Assembly (NCBI GenBank): GCA_002682825.1
Contig: NOKP01000011.1
Location: 248,420 to 312,419 of the forward strand
Direction of reading: 5' to 3'
DNA from: Neonectria sp. B-13
Lineage: Eukaryota > Ascomycota > Sordariomycetes > Hypocreales > Nectriaceae
DNA: 64,000 nt
Part shown: positions 50,650 to 62,560 of the stretch, piece by piece
Numbering within the stretch: the first letter of the stretch is position 1
How the letters are laid out: every line of letters begins with the position of its first letter
The notes under the pieces: generated by a model
Seen by the model: the letters and a program-made list of their open reading frames with translations, nothing else
The model's database searches: none
Told to the model about the DNA's origin: nothing
Position numbers and translations under genes: made by a program

Positions 50650-50934
50650 ATGGCACGTGGACCTTATGATACCACTGGCGTGATAAAGCCCAACTCGCCC
50701 AAACCGCCAAAGCCAGGGAAGACTGTCTGTCGCCCATGAGTATTCGTCCTGCTCTCGATTGTTTCCTGGATTTTCGATACCATGACGAGCTGTGTTGGAC
50801 AGGTTGGTACCCCCTTTGAGCCTCCCTGCAGTCAAATGGACGTGGGCTGACTTTCCAAGTTTCGCGCAGCAATCACCTGGAAGGACGCACAGCACACCGA
50901 CCGAGTTAATGACCTCGACCGCCGATTAGAATGA
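50650..50934 (+). CDS. Possible small spliced gene, unidentified
   Basis: Low-confidence call. The preceding ~180 bases are C/T-rich like the leaders of expressed fungal genes, and the ATG at 50650 sits in an ideal context (ACCATGG). Unspliced, it encodes 29 residues (MARGPYDTTGVIKPNSPKPP and nine more) to a stop at 50739. A textbook branch point (GGCTGAC) followed 19 bases later by GCGCAG at 50864-50869 suggests a real acceptor. Joining from GTCGCC (50729) would keep frame into a polar 20-residue end (TWKDAQHTDRVNDLDRRLE) at 50934. The donor is weak, no homologue is recognised, and no domain can be named. Confidence 0.25.
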
Positions 50935-51606
50935 GGGGGTTTCCAAAAGGTGTTGGGGAGTTTTGCTTTTGGCCTGGGCTGGGACGGTTGGGAAAATAGA
51001 CACGGCGCCCTCGATTTTGGAGATATTCGCTGGAATACCGCGAGAGGGCCGCGCGCACACGCGCAATAGATTTCATCATACGCATGAGCCCCCTCCCGCA
51101 AGTTGGAGGGATAATTATCACCAAAAAGATATGTTCTCTGGAATGATTTCATCAAGAATCTGGCAACGGACGTTGATTTGCCAAGGCTGGGACATTGCCG
51201 AGTCCGTCCCTTCGATCGTGACATTGTAGATCAATTCCCAACCTAACGGCCTGAAACGGAGCCCAAGAGATGAGGAGTTGTTGGGCTGGCGGATGAATAG
51301 GCGAGGTACATTGCAGACGGCCGTACATTAGTGGTTTGCACCTTGAACCAGTCTTCCGGGTTGGTGGGGACAAGATGTAGGATTGTGTGGGACCAGTCGA
51401 TGCCGGGATAGAGACGAGGGCTAGCGACGCGGCACGTTGTACTGCACTCCCGAGCTTCCTACTCCAGACTATCTTCGGGATCGAAGGGGTGAAGTTGTGG
51501 GACCCCGCCGAGTCCAGAACCTAGATCCGGGGCATCCTTCATCAAGAGCTCCTTGCATCATTGTTGAGAGGGGGGGTGCACAAGCCAAGCGAAGGGCTAG
51601 TGGAAC

Positions 51607-51669
51607 GATAATGACGATGACGATGACGATGATCGGCGAAAAAAAGAAGAAGAAAAAGAAAAACAAAGT
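51607..51669. repeat. ATGACG repeat followed by polypurine tract
   Basis: About four ATGACG units, then an A/G-only run of AAG and AAAAAG. Simple-sequence DNA. Confidence 0.85.
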
Positions 51670-54527
51670 CAAAAGTGAGAGATTAAACAGGAGGGGGAGG
51701 AGGGGGGGGGAGCCTTGGAGCGGAGGAGATTGCTACTGTAGCATGTGTATTGTGAGAGGTCGTAAACTTTCACGACGGTTTCTCAGTGACTGATGCTAGC
51801 AACACGACGAAACTCATCACTTCTGTTTTGGTAGTGATGGATTTGGAATAGCCTTGCCGGATCCCGAAAATTGTATGCACAATGAGAATTAGCAACATCA
51901 TCGGCCTGCCCGCACTGTTGTTGCATGCCAGCCGGAACTTCAGCCGGCGGGGGCGAGTGGCGTCCGATCCGAGATGATCGGCATGGTCAACACGAAACGC
52001 GTTGCTTGGAATTGAGGGATCGAAGCAGCCGAGGTGGTGGGGAAGGGACGGAAGACGTCCAAAGGAGGGCCGAGGACGGCAGATCTTCAGTTTCTGGCAG
52101 AGAGGTGGTGGGAGGGTGAATGGACGAGTTCTGGACCCAAGAAGCTTTATATCTACGGGACGTACTACCCCGGATTATGCGGGTGGGGGCGGGGAATACT
52201 GCTGCATCGCGGGCAGACCCGTCGGCCCAGTTGGGAAACTCGGGACCCTCTTCCAGCCTTGCGCCATCTTTTGGGGGTGGATAAGGGAACAGGAAAATGG
52301 CTCACGATGGCCGATGAACAGATTCGGGGATCTTGCTATCGAATCGACATCTGCCATCCGCGGCTCGAACGAAGCACGTCCCGCGTCTTGTTGGGGTCGT
52401 CGATATGCGAGGACTGTAGATGTCGGGTATCTGCCGTGTTATTCGCAGGTGATTGATGCGCAAGATCTGTCGGAATAACGTATCGACCGCAAACAGACCG
52501 CTGGCCGTCTTGTGACGACTCCTAAACTTCCCACCTCATTGAACTTCACTACGAATACGCAAGCTTGTAGACTAATTGTAGAAGTTATTTTGCCCAAGAC
52601 CCGAACCTTCTTGCCTCGTGCCGTGAGGTGGCGTGGTGACAGGTCGGCGCTGATAGGAAGATCGCGGCCCCCTCGCACGACGACGCTTCACCGACTGATA
52701 CACATCGTCCACGGAGGAGAAGCAACAGCGCGATTGCACCAGGCGTAAACCGACCCTTTGCTGAAATACCGTGGTTGGGAGACTGGGTATTTCCGGTTTC
52801 TATGGCAGCGAATGCCTCGTGTACGGCGCGCCCCCCCAGCAGATGGCCTGATATGCTTGGGTCAGTCGTATCACTGCGGTTCGCATCCAATCCCCTGGCA
52901 CGCGCCCACGCGGTGCTAAAACAGGCAGGGAGCGACATGGAGGTGTTTGTGGGCAGGTTGCAGGACGCAAGTCTTTTTTTACTATCAAAAGCACAGCCTT
53001 GGCTGCACTGACACGGAGATAGAATATATTTCGGGACGTAGTCTATGTACGAATACTCGCGCGCGTCGGGGGCATTGACGGCGTTGATGCTGGCCCGCGA
53101 CGACACCGCCGGCAGGTGGATGGGGTCTCGTTTGAGATGTTGCAGGCCATTAGGGCTGAGCGATAAACCAATGGACATGATGCATCCGGCCGGGTTGCTT
53201 CAGGCAGCGATGAATGGGCACATGTCTAGGACGAAATACGGAGGGATTGCTCGTGCTCTCAAAGTCTCGCTCGAGGTTAAAGGTGTAAGTACTCAAACCT
53301 TCGGATGCGGGGAACATCACCGCCTCTTGGCCGGCTTCCAAAGTGCGAACACTATGTACAAGACTCTGGGCGTAGTTTGCCACGAGTTTCAAGGTCCCTA
53401 AAAATGCTCTAGACTTCTCCTGAACAAGCTCCTCACTAGGGAATCAAAGCATAGCGCCCGGTGCAACTCAGCTCCACATCTGGGTGTCGAGGATGGCTGG
53501 GATACCCAGAGCTGTCACCGCATCCCACACGCTGAGCTGGCAAACCTATGGCCCATCCGCATCCGACGAAACGAGGGAAATAATGGAATGGTCGGGCATC
53601 TCTTCGGTTGACCGCATTCCCTCTTTGGGTGACTCGATCAATCTCGGTGATTGATTCTCCCCCCTGCCCTTTGGTTCCTGGCTCGGTAGCAACCGATCAA
53701 CCCGATTTCTACAACACCATGACCGCCCGGCCCACCATTGCAGCCACCGCTATAAGCCCGCCTTCACGAACCGCCAACCGCCATTTTGCCGCTTTCCCCC
53801 ATTCCAACCTCTCCACCAACCCCTTCCGCTATCCCCGACTTCATCCTATTCCCAAACCCGCAACGCGAACCACGTCGACAAAAGCGCCCCCTGATCGTCG
53901 ACAAGCAAAAACTCTGTCCCTGAAGCATGCTTGAAGGAGCGTTACTCGCTAGCGATCCAATGGTCTCGCCCACTGTGCGCAAGCGTCTACAATCCTCGCC
54001 AGCGCCCCCGGCTCCCGGCTGGCATACCCATTGGCTCGACCACGCCTCCACGACGTCCGCGACCAGGTCAGGACTCCGCTTCTTGTGGCGCGCAGCCATG
54101 CTTCACCCAACGAACAGCGCAGCACTTGCGGTGACAGCTGGCGGCCCTTGATCCCCTTGTCTGCAAACGAGTCCAAAGGGCAAAAACATCGTTCACCGCC
54201 AGAGCACGTCTCCACGCGGCCCGCACCTCGTCGCGCCCGCCGTCGGCGTCTAGCCCATCAGCGACTCGAGCTCCTAGTCTTGCGATGGCGAATGCGTGGC
54301 CGGGAAGCACTACAAAACCCGCCCGGCCTGCGCACCTCCCTCCAGCTCACGATGCCTGCTCTCTGTTTGGTGCTGTCCCCGACTAAGACAAAGGCCTGCT
54401 GCAGCCAGGGCGAACTCTCCACCTCTTTCAATGACAACGTCCGCCTGTAAGGGCGAGTCGCTCATGATCGGCTACTAAGACACCAACCGTCCAAGAGACC
54501 ACCAGTCCAAGAGACCCAGAGACCATC

Positions 54528-56379
54528 ATGGCGCTCCTGGAATCAATCGCTGCCCTCACCTGGCAGCAGACCACCTGTCTGCTCGCAGCCATCTGGCTCA
54601 TCTACGTCGTCCAGCTGGTCATCCAGCGGCTATGGCTCAGTCCGCTGGCCCATATCCCTGGCCCCAGGCTGGCGGCACTGACTCAATACTATGAGTTCTA
54701 CTACGACATCATCTTGGGGGGCCAATACACCTTCAAGATCATCGACATGCACGAGCAATACGGCCCCATTGTTCGTATCAACCCCTGGGAGGTCCATGTG
54801 GGAGACCCCGATTTCTTCTCGGAGCTCTACACTGGACCTGGCCGTCGCCGAGACAAGTGGAATTTCTACACTCAGCAGGTAAAGACAGATCCCGAAACCC
54901 TTCCTTTGGATAAGAACGTGTTGGCTAACCTACAAACAGTTCGGTGCTCCTCGTAAGCAATTCTCTTCTGCGAATATCTTGTCGGCTGGGACTGACAGTG
55001 TAGCAGAGAGCGCTCTTGCGACCGTCGACCACAACCTTCACAGGTTGCGGCGAAGTGCGCTGAACCCTTTCTTCTCAACTCAAAGTGTGCGCAACTTGCA
55101 GCCAGTGATTGAGGAGCGAGTGGATGCTCTATTGGACTCCTTTCGAAACTACGCCCATGTCTCCAACGGCCAGCCCCTGGATGTCATGTATCCTTTTTCG
55201 GCCTTCACTCATGGTACGGATTATTGCTTCCATTGGTCGGTGCTCGAAAACTAACATGGAATGACAGATGTGATCAACGAGTATGCTTTTGCTCGAAGCG
55301 ATCACTTAGTCGAGAAGTCGGATTTCGGGGCCGAGATCACAAACGACTTGCTCGTCGGTACACACATGGGCCCATTCGTGAAGCACGTAAGCTGGGTGCT
55401 TACGCTTGTAAATGCTCTGCCCGAGTCCATCTCGAGTCGATGTATCCCAGGATGGGGAGGATTCATGAAGATGAAGAACGACATCCTCGAACAAATCCAC
55501 AGCATCGAGGCTCAGCAAAACACCGACAAGTGGACGCTCGACGGGAGCCACCCTACCATCTTCCATGAGTTGCTCTCATCGAAGACGCTTCCCGCTCGAG
55601 AGAAGACGCCGTCACGGCTCGCACAGGAGGGTCAGATCCTTGTTCAAGGAGGAACTCTGACCACATCCTGGGCCATGTCACTGGCGACGTTCCACCTCCT
55701 GAACCGCCCATCTACTCTGAGCAAGCTGCGCGATGAGCTCTTCGAGGCCATCCCTGACCCAAACGAGGTCGTGCCCTTGGCGAAGCTAGAAAACCTCCCG
55801 TACCTTCGTGGGGTTGTCAAGGAAGCCATGCGTCTTGGCATCGGCACTAGCAGTCGACTCGCGCGCGTCGCACCAGATGAAACTCTCGTATACTACGACC
55901 GAGAGAACGACAAGGAGTGGCATCTTCCTCCAGGCTCCGTGGTGGGCATGAGCCCATACCAGACGGTCATGGACGAGTCCATCTTCTACGACGCCAAGGG
56001 CTTCCACCCTGAGCGTTGGGTTGAGAATGGAGAGGACCTGGAGAAGTATCTTACCATCTTCTGTGCTGGCACTCGCGTCTGTCTGGGCATGGCTCTCGCA
56101 CATGCGGAGATTTACCTTATGCTGGCCAAGCTTTTCCGGCAATGGGGAAGCGGCGGCGTTGTATTTGGAAGCGACGAGGGGGATGTGAGAGACGGAGACG
56201 TGGGATACCTGAGCATTTACGAAACTCGTGTTCGGGATTGCGAGATGGCGGCGGACTACTTCATCCCGATTCCATACAAGGTTTGTCTCTTCCAGCGGTG
56301 TCTGTGTCACCCACGCGCGATCGTTACTAACTGTCTTTAGGGATCCGAGGGCCTCCGCTTCGTCTTCGAGACTTACTAA
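54528..56379 (+). CDS. Cytochrome P450 monooxygenase (trichodiene-oxygenase-like)
   Basis: ER-anchored haem monooxygenase. Five exons: 54528-54878, 54940-54952, 55004-55213, 55268-56280 and 56341-56379; introns of 61, 51, 54 and 60 nt have CTAAC or CTGAC branch points. Product 541 residues. Exon 2 is only 13 nt but is needed to keep the frame (FGAP joins PESALATVDHNLHRLRR). The N-terminus has a membrane anchor (TCLLAAIWLIYVVQLVI), then HIPGPRLAAL. The I-helix motif is GGTLTT at ~319-324, the K-helix ExxR is E377/R380, and the haem loop is FCAGTRVCLG with Cys463, matching FxxGxRxCxG. The style resembles trichodiene oxygenases and related CYPs, but no trichothecene or other pathway enzyme lies nearby. 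Substrate unknown. Confidence 0.88.
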
Positions 56380-57567
56380 AAATGACATAATTACCTAATG
56401 ACTGGTAGGTGCAGGGCGGTCTTGCTTTGATTTATTTATGTCAGCGATGAACGAGTGTACGACATGGACGGATTTCGAGCGAATATGATGAACGAGGAGG
56501 ACTTTTGATGAGTTGACGTTGTATACCTTGGGCGGGACACGCTGCGTGTTAAGTCTGCTTTTACCATTCACTTTGTCAGGGCCTCTTCTGTCGAGGGTGC
56601 CTATATGCTTTCTTAGTTTCTGTTTTCATGTTCAGGAGTTTTGTTCTGCTGGGCGTCTCTGCATAGAGCGTCGTGTTCAGGGAGAGGAGGTTTATCCTGG
56701 ATTGGAGGTCAAGCGGGCGGACAGCTCGCGGGAGCCGCACCGAATCTCCCACTGCCGACGATGGCGCACGGACAGCTAATTCCCTTTGTCGTTGGATGGA
56801 GATGCTTTTTACGAAATACCCGTCTGATCCCATTGCGATCATGACATATTCCACATCTACGTGGGTCTCTGGATCCATTCGCCAGCTGAAATGGCACGAA
56901 AACAAACGTCACACGAACAACACAACCTTTCTTTACCACAAGCAAAACAAACAACATCTTCCCTTTACTTAGTACTAGAAAAGAAAAGAAATTATCACAC
57001 ACTCTTCTCACTCTTGGTGTTCTCTAGTCCAGGGCGAAGTCTTGCATCTATGACGCGCGAACGAAGGTCTAGTCGCGTCCGGATCTACGGTGTAATTGAT
57101 GCCCAGGCCACATCCGATGCTAGCGGCTGCGGCCAGGGCGTCCTCAGCACCAAACCCCAGAGCCTAAGGTCCCTAGAAGCCTCTAGGGTCAGGGGCGCTG
57201 CCGGAACGCATAGGAGCCGGGCGGGCCCACGTTCAGTGGGAGGGCACGCACCGACCCGCCAGGCTGGGGCGGAAGTACAGCGGCACAGCGGGCGGCTCCA
57301 TTGGCTTCGTCCAACCAACGTCACTTCCACCCAAGTGACTGGACGACCATCTGTCGATCGCGTTGCACCACCTCTTGCGACGCATCGTGTCTTCTTTGTC
57401 TCTCTTCTGTGCCTCTTTTGCTGGACGGTCTCTTCCCTTAATCCTGTTGGATAAACAACCAATCTTTCTTCCTACTTTGACGCTGCATTGGCCTTCTTGC
57501 GCTGTACTCGTCTGTACTCGTCTGTCCTCTCCTCTTCACTTCTGCTTGGCGCATCCGCTCTGCCACC
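56380..57567. other. Spacer between P450 and MFSD10-like gene
   Basis: Holds the P450 3' UTR and a C/T-rich promoter for the transporter. No gene recognised. Confidence 0.6.
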
Positions 57568-59047
57568 ATGGCGTCAGTCGATCCAGCTGCGAGGAAAAGG
57601 GTCCTCCGGGTCATCACCATCTCCCTCCTTCTCGACCTAGTACGTTACAACCCGTCTCTAACCCCTCAGCACGCTCGACGTCTCTAACCGTACCTCAATT
57701 CAGATCTCCTTCACCTTCATCCTGCCGCTGTTCCCCAAACTCCTCGAGTTCTACCGCGACCACGAAGGCCCCGAGCTCGACCCCGATGGCCCCGCGACAC
57801 TCCTCCAGTCCGTCCTCCGCGGCCTCCACCGATACAAGGCTGCCTTCTCCCGTCCGATCGATTCGCGACATGACATTGTGCTGCTGGGCGGCGCTCTCGG
57901 CTCCTTGTTCTCGTAGGTTCTTCCCTTGTCGACGTTGCTCGTATGCGGTGGTTTGCTGATGTCAATGTCCACGTCCAGACTCCTCCAGGCCGTTGCCTCC
58001 CCTCTCATCGGCGCCTTCTCCGATCGCTACGGCCGACGCAAGGCTCTCCTGGCCTCCATGTGCGGCAACATCCTCTCAGTGCTGCTGTGGGTAGCCGCTG
58101 TCGACTTCCGAACCTTCATCGCTAGCCGCGTTGTCGGCGGTCTGTCTGAGGGCAACGTCCAGCTCGCTACAGCCATGGCGAGTGATATATCGGATGAGTC
58201 CAACCGCGGCTCCACCATGGCCATGATCGGCGCTTGCTTCTCGATTGCATTCACCTTCGGGCCTGGCCTCGGCGCCTGGCTCAGCACTATCTCGACCGTG
58301 GCCGCCAACCCGTTTGCGACAGCCGCTGGATTCAGCCTGGCGCTGATCGTGGTCGAGACGGTCTACTTGTACTTTTGTCTCCCCGAGACGCTGCCTTCCA
58401 TGACGGGTAAGGAGAGTAAGCAGAACGGCGGCAAGAGGGCGGCGCCCAAGAAGGTCGAGCGTACCAACTCTCACTTCCTCCTGAATGCGGTCCACTTCGT
58501 CTTCCTGCTCTTCTTCTCCGGCATGGAGAGCTCGTTGTCGTTCATGACGTACGAACTCTTCTCATTCACCTCGGCGAACAACGGCAAACTGCTTGGCTAC
58601 GTCGGTCTGGTGGCATCCGTCCTACAGGGCGGTGTCACACGTCGTCTCCCGCCACTGTTGTCGGTTCGTGTTGGTGTCCTCGCTTGCCTCGCCTCCTTCA
58701 TCCTCCTCGGCCAGGTGACGAGCGTCAGTGGCCTGTACCTGGCGGCGACCTGCCTCGCCATGACATCGGCCACTGTCGTTACTGGTCTTAACGCGCTGAG
58801 CAGCTTCGAGGCCCACGAGGACGAGCGCGGAAACAAGTTGGGCATGTTGCGGAGCATGGGCCAGCTGGGCCGCGGGCTGGGACCGATTTTGTTCACCAGC
58901 GTGTACTGGTGGGCGGGCCGCGAGGTCGCATACGGGATGGGCGCGACAGGTATCGCTGTTGTTGCTGCGATTGTTTTCGCAGGACTGAAGACACCCAAGG
59001 CGATGCTGGCGGCCAAGGGGAAGAAGGCTGTTGAGAAAGGGCAATGA
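57568..59047 (+). CDS. MFS transporter of the MFSD10/tetracycline-resistance-like type
   Basis: Exons 57568-57639, 57704-57912 and 57979-59047 (introns 64 and 66 nt) give 449 residues. About twelve membrane helices are visible. The loop after helix 2 has GAFSDRYGRRKALL, the MFS motif A (GxxxDRxGRR) in the form shared by bacterial TetA drug exporters and eukaryotic MFSD10. Later GGLSEGNVQLATAMASDIS and FGPGLGAWLS also fit this group. The C-terminus is basic. Whether it exports organic anions, as reported for yeast Tpo1-like and human MFSD10 proteins, cannot be judged. First ATG in good context (CACCATGG) is used. Confidence 0.85.
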
Positions 59048-59537
59048 TGTGTGGATGGTTACTTTGGGATAGCATTGGCGGGTGTAGGCTCATGGGAAGA
59101 ACTGTATACTACGTGTTTAAGTGCAATTTCGGTGGCGAGTGTGTTGTTTATGAGTGCAACTTTGGAAAAGCGGCCGGCCTTGGTCGGTAGGTAGGGATAA
59201 TGGTCCCAAGGTGGAGGAACAACGAATGTCATGGTATCATAGAGCAAACCAACAAGATATGAAGAAGTGGTCATGCAGAACGATTTATGCAAATTCATGC
59301 GAGCCGTTCATAGTTCCGAAACCCTGATGGGAGGGTTGTGGCTGAGAATTGGCCCATTCACGTCATTTTGTGATGCTGCTTGCTACCCACCGAAACACCC
59401 GGGAGAAGTGTTTGGAGATGGAACGCACGCAACTCATTACGATTACGAAAATGAAAGAAAGAAAGGCAGCACAACCCAAGCTACCGTAGGACCGGTCTTT
59501 CAACACCGCAAAAATCGAAAACCGATGTCAAAAATAC

Positions 59538-59544
59538 AAAAAAA
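59538..59544 (-). terminator. RNA polymerase III poly-T terminator of the tRNA gene
   Basis: A run of seven T on the minus strand begins seven bases after the tRNA 3' end, with a shorter TTTT before it. This is a normal pol III stop. Confidence 0.7.
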
Positions 59545-59550
59545 GAAAAT

Positions 59551-59636
59551 TACCCGCACCCGGATTTGCACCGAGATCCTTGGCTTGTTCTATAATGATA
59601 TAGGAATCCAACGAGTTACTATTACTCTATACGGGT
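59551..59636 (-). tRNA. tRNA gene with intron, anticodon probably CCT (Arg)
   Basis: The minus strand folds as a tRNA of 86 nt including a probable 15-nt intron. The 7-bp acceptor stem (ACCCGTA with TGCGGGT) is complete with one G-T pair. The D stem is GAGT/ACTC with a 7-base loop. The T arm is CTCGG-TGCAAAT-CCGGG. The anticodon stem TTGGA/GCCAA has one A-G mismatch next to the loop. The extra bases between the two halves form CTATA/TATAG, the usual pairing between anticodon and intron in fungal pre-tRNAs. Oddities: G instead of T at position 55, A at position 11, and a 4-base variable loop. It could be a pseudogene or an unusual gene; the poly-T stop right after it favours a transcribed one. 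The anticodon is tentative. Confidence 0.65.
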
Positions 59637-62560
59637 GTCGTATACCGTTCGACCAGATCAAATAATCTGCTCGGGTTGTTGAGGACGACATCGTTTGTTG
59701 TGTCCTTTAAGCGAAGGGCGGTTGGCGGTTGGCAAGCAGTTGTTTGCCAGCTGGCCACGGGTAGTTGCAGGTGGTTGATGGGAGGCTGGCGCCATGGCGA
59801 GGTTTCGGCCTATCGGCGGTCGGACATGAGGGACGGAGTCTGCGGGGGGCCGGCGAAGGTCTGTGGTTGTCTGTGGGCTTCCGAAGTTGTTTCTGGTCTC
59901 GTCGTTTGTTGTCGGCTCGAGCTGTTAGGTTACGTGAGGGGGCGTGTCGTGCTGGATCGTTAAGCTCTTGTGATGCCACAGTTTGGAGGCCTGTTCATCA
60001 TGTCGTCCTGTTAAGATGATGCTTAACTGCCAAATAAGTGTTTAAACTGGTTTCGAGTAGACTTGAACGTTGAAAGGGGTGCAGTGGGGGAGGGGACCCT
60101 TGACTTTATATGTCCTTGGCTTGCTGAATATGGGTGCTGGAGGAGCTCCGTGGAGCTAAGAACATGGGGCAGACCCAATTGACATGCATCGAATAGCAGA
60201 GAGCGGAACTACTACGTACGAAGTACCTTGGCTCCAAAAGCATATCACAGTTACAAAGATTATAGGGTTTCGGGTAGTTTCACACAACTCGAGGTGGTAG
60301 GAACAGTCGCCTAATCTACCCTAGATGGATGGTATGAATGACTCGAACTTCATCAGGAAGAACGTCAAGTCGTGTCAGAGGCAGTAATGACGATGGGAGT
60401 CAGGTCACTTCTGCAATCGCAAAACGCCATGGCTGGACGATGATGTGGAACATTGCAGTAGTCTTCTACGGGTGGATGCCTCTAGAGTTGTGCTCGCGGG
60501 ATGGGGCCACAGGGGCGGATGGAGGCGGTAAGGGACTCATGCGGCAAAGAGGCCAGAAAAGAAGACGTGAAAAAGCAGCAATAACAAATCCACTTGTGGT
60601 GCCACAGTGGACAAACGTCTGTCCATTCCCACCTCGGCGAGAATAGCCGCCACGACTGCGGTCTTTTGTTTGATGGTGGAGGCCAAGGTTCGGGGTGACC
60701 AGCCCGATCACAGCCCAGGAGCCGCGTCTACGCTGGGGCTGTAGTGGTTCAGCGGAGCAGACTTGCAACGAGTAAAAAAACGACCAGTGGTTTTGCAAGC
60801 CAAGACGGATGTTGAAGCGGACAAGGGAGGTGGTGAGGTGCATGAGAAAGCCCCGCCGCGGGCTAGAAATTCTCTTCTCGTTGCCCCCCTCCTAGCTCGG
60901 CTTGCTTGGTTGAGAAATGCCCATTCTGTTTGTGGTTGTCCGGGGGGTTCTAGCTTGTGTGGTGGAGCGGCGAGCACACGGAGGGGGAGGGGCAGGAATG
61001 TAATTTTTTCTGGTCCAGGGCGAAAAGGATCCGGGCATGAGACACGGACGAGTGACATATGACACGCACGTACGACGTGGGAAGTTTTTGCTGGACCAGC
61101 TGGTGGGACTCTGTTTGCCTTGCATGTGTGCCTTTGGTTTGAAAATATCTGGAATGCGCAGTGTTGACGCCGTCTGTTAAAACACTGTTGCCCGTGGAAG
61201 TCTGGATAATAAACAACCCCTCCGATAAGGCGTGGTGGGGAGCGGTTCCATTGGATTGAATTTTTTCTTTCTGCTTGGCCAGATCGTCCAGCGTGCGTGC
61301 GGCGGTGCCACCGGTGGCAACCCGCTACAGCTTAGTGGCGGGGCATGACGTTCCTATGCGTATGAGGAGGGGAAGGAGGGGCAGTTGGCGCCAACGCCGA
61401 GAAGAGCTCCCCTCTCCGACGAAAACAACAAAACAGGTTGAAAGAAATGTGTGCGCAAAAAAAGCTGATCGTCAGTCATATCGGCCAGCTGCTTTATTTT
61501 AGTTTTAGGATGCCATTCATACAGTAAAATAAGACTGTGTACACTAGGAATCGCGTTCAAGCTGCTCTGTCTGACCCTGCCACCTGCTACCTGCCTAATC
61601 CCCTCGACACTTAAAGTGACTCACGCCGTTCGCAATTGTTGCGTTGGGCTGACAAGAGGCGAGGGGCGAAGCAGGTTGGGCAGAAGGGTTCCACGGCAGA
61701 GAGCAGCAGGGCAGCAGGGGAGAGCAGTATCCAAAATCCACCTCTAGCATGGATCTGAAGCAACCGCCGCCACCACTACCACACCACCAGCAACCAGCTT
61801 TGCTGAATTTTACGCCGCGGTGAAATTTTTTCTCTTTGGGCGCCTGTCGTGGGTGTGCAAGTCCCCGCAGGTATCTGCTACCAGATGCCATGTACCTCGC
61901 CCGTTCCTCCACCCGTTTGGAGGGGTGGGATATGCTGATTTTTTTCTTCTTTGTGGTGGGAGGATGAGATGGACGCTGGCGAGAGAGATGGTTCGGCGAT
62001 TCACTACCTGCTTGGACTGATCGCGCTTTACGTTGAGCAGTGATTCACTTGTAGAATAGGTAGTCCATCGCCGGCGTTCACAGGTGTTCGTGAAGCGCGC
62101 TGTCCGCTGTTGCTGTGACAAAGCGTGGCCGCGAGATATGAATATCGTCCCTGGCCTGGAGAAGCACCTCGCAAGACCGGCCATCACTCATCGACGACCA
62201 TCCCGCAAGACTCGAGGCAACTCGAGCTTCATAGACAGCGGCGTAATAAATAGTTGCCATCTAGCTAGATGCTCCATCTCTTCCCGTTTCCCTCGTAGAC
62301 TTGCGCCCGATACCTCGTGAGATGCCCTCCGTCGCGCGCCTCCAAAGTCCCACGGCCTCGTACCATTCCTCAGGCTGATTATGCCCGCCCTCAGCCAACT
62401 TGATGGACTGGACCCCTCTGGTACCGCCAGGCAAGCGCCCGAGACCCCGCGCTGATTGGGCGTCGGCCGTCGAAAACTGCGAGTGCGACGGGCGAAAAAA
62501 ACCTCAGTCCTGTTAGGGCTTGCCGCTTGTTGCCAGCTGGTTGCCCCGCGCGCGCAGCTG

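Larger units (their letters stand above)
46200..54527. other. Very long gene-poor interval between YAE1 and P450
   Basis: About 8.3 kb between divergent genes. It holds TG/GC microsatellites (49.08-49.19 kb), an ATGACG/polypurine tract (51.61-51.67 kb) and a possible small spliced gene (50.65-50.93 kb, listed separately). A CT-rich promoter-like stretch with a TATA-like CTATAAG near 53.75 kb precedes an ATG at 53927, whose 74-codon frame resembles nothing known. Other open frames are not supported. No transposon recognised. Confidence 0.5.
59048..62560. other. Spacer upstream of TEF1
   Basis: About 3.5 kb containing the tRNA gene and its poly-T terminator, one GTACGAAGTAC copy at 60216, and short unsupported open frames. 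No protein gene recognised. Confidence 0.55.

Noticed and set aside
52585..53178. 197-codon ATG frame on the minus strand
   Set aside because: No recognisable domain, no promoter-like leader, and length within what chance allows in 8 kb of GC-rich DNA.
54528..59047. P450 plus transporter as a secondary-metabolite cluster
   Set aside because: No polyketide synthase, peptide synthetase, terpene synthase or pathway regulator is nearby, and the transporter is of the housekeeping MFSD10 type.
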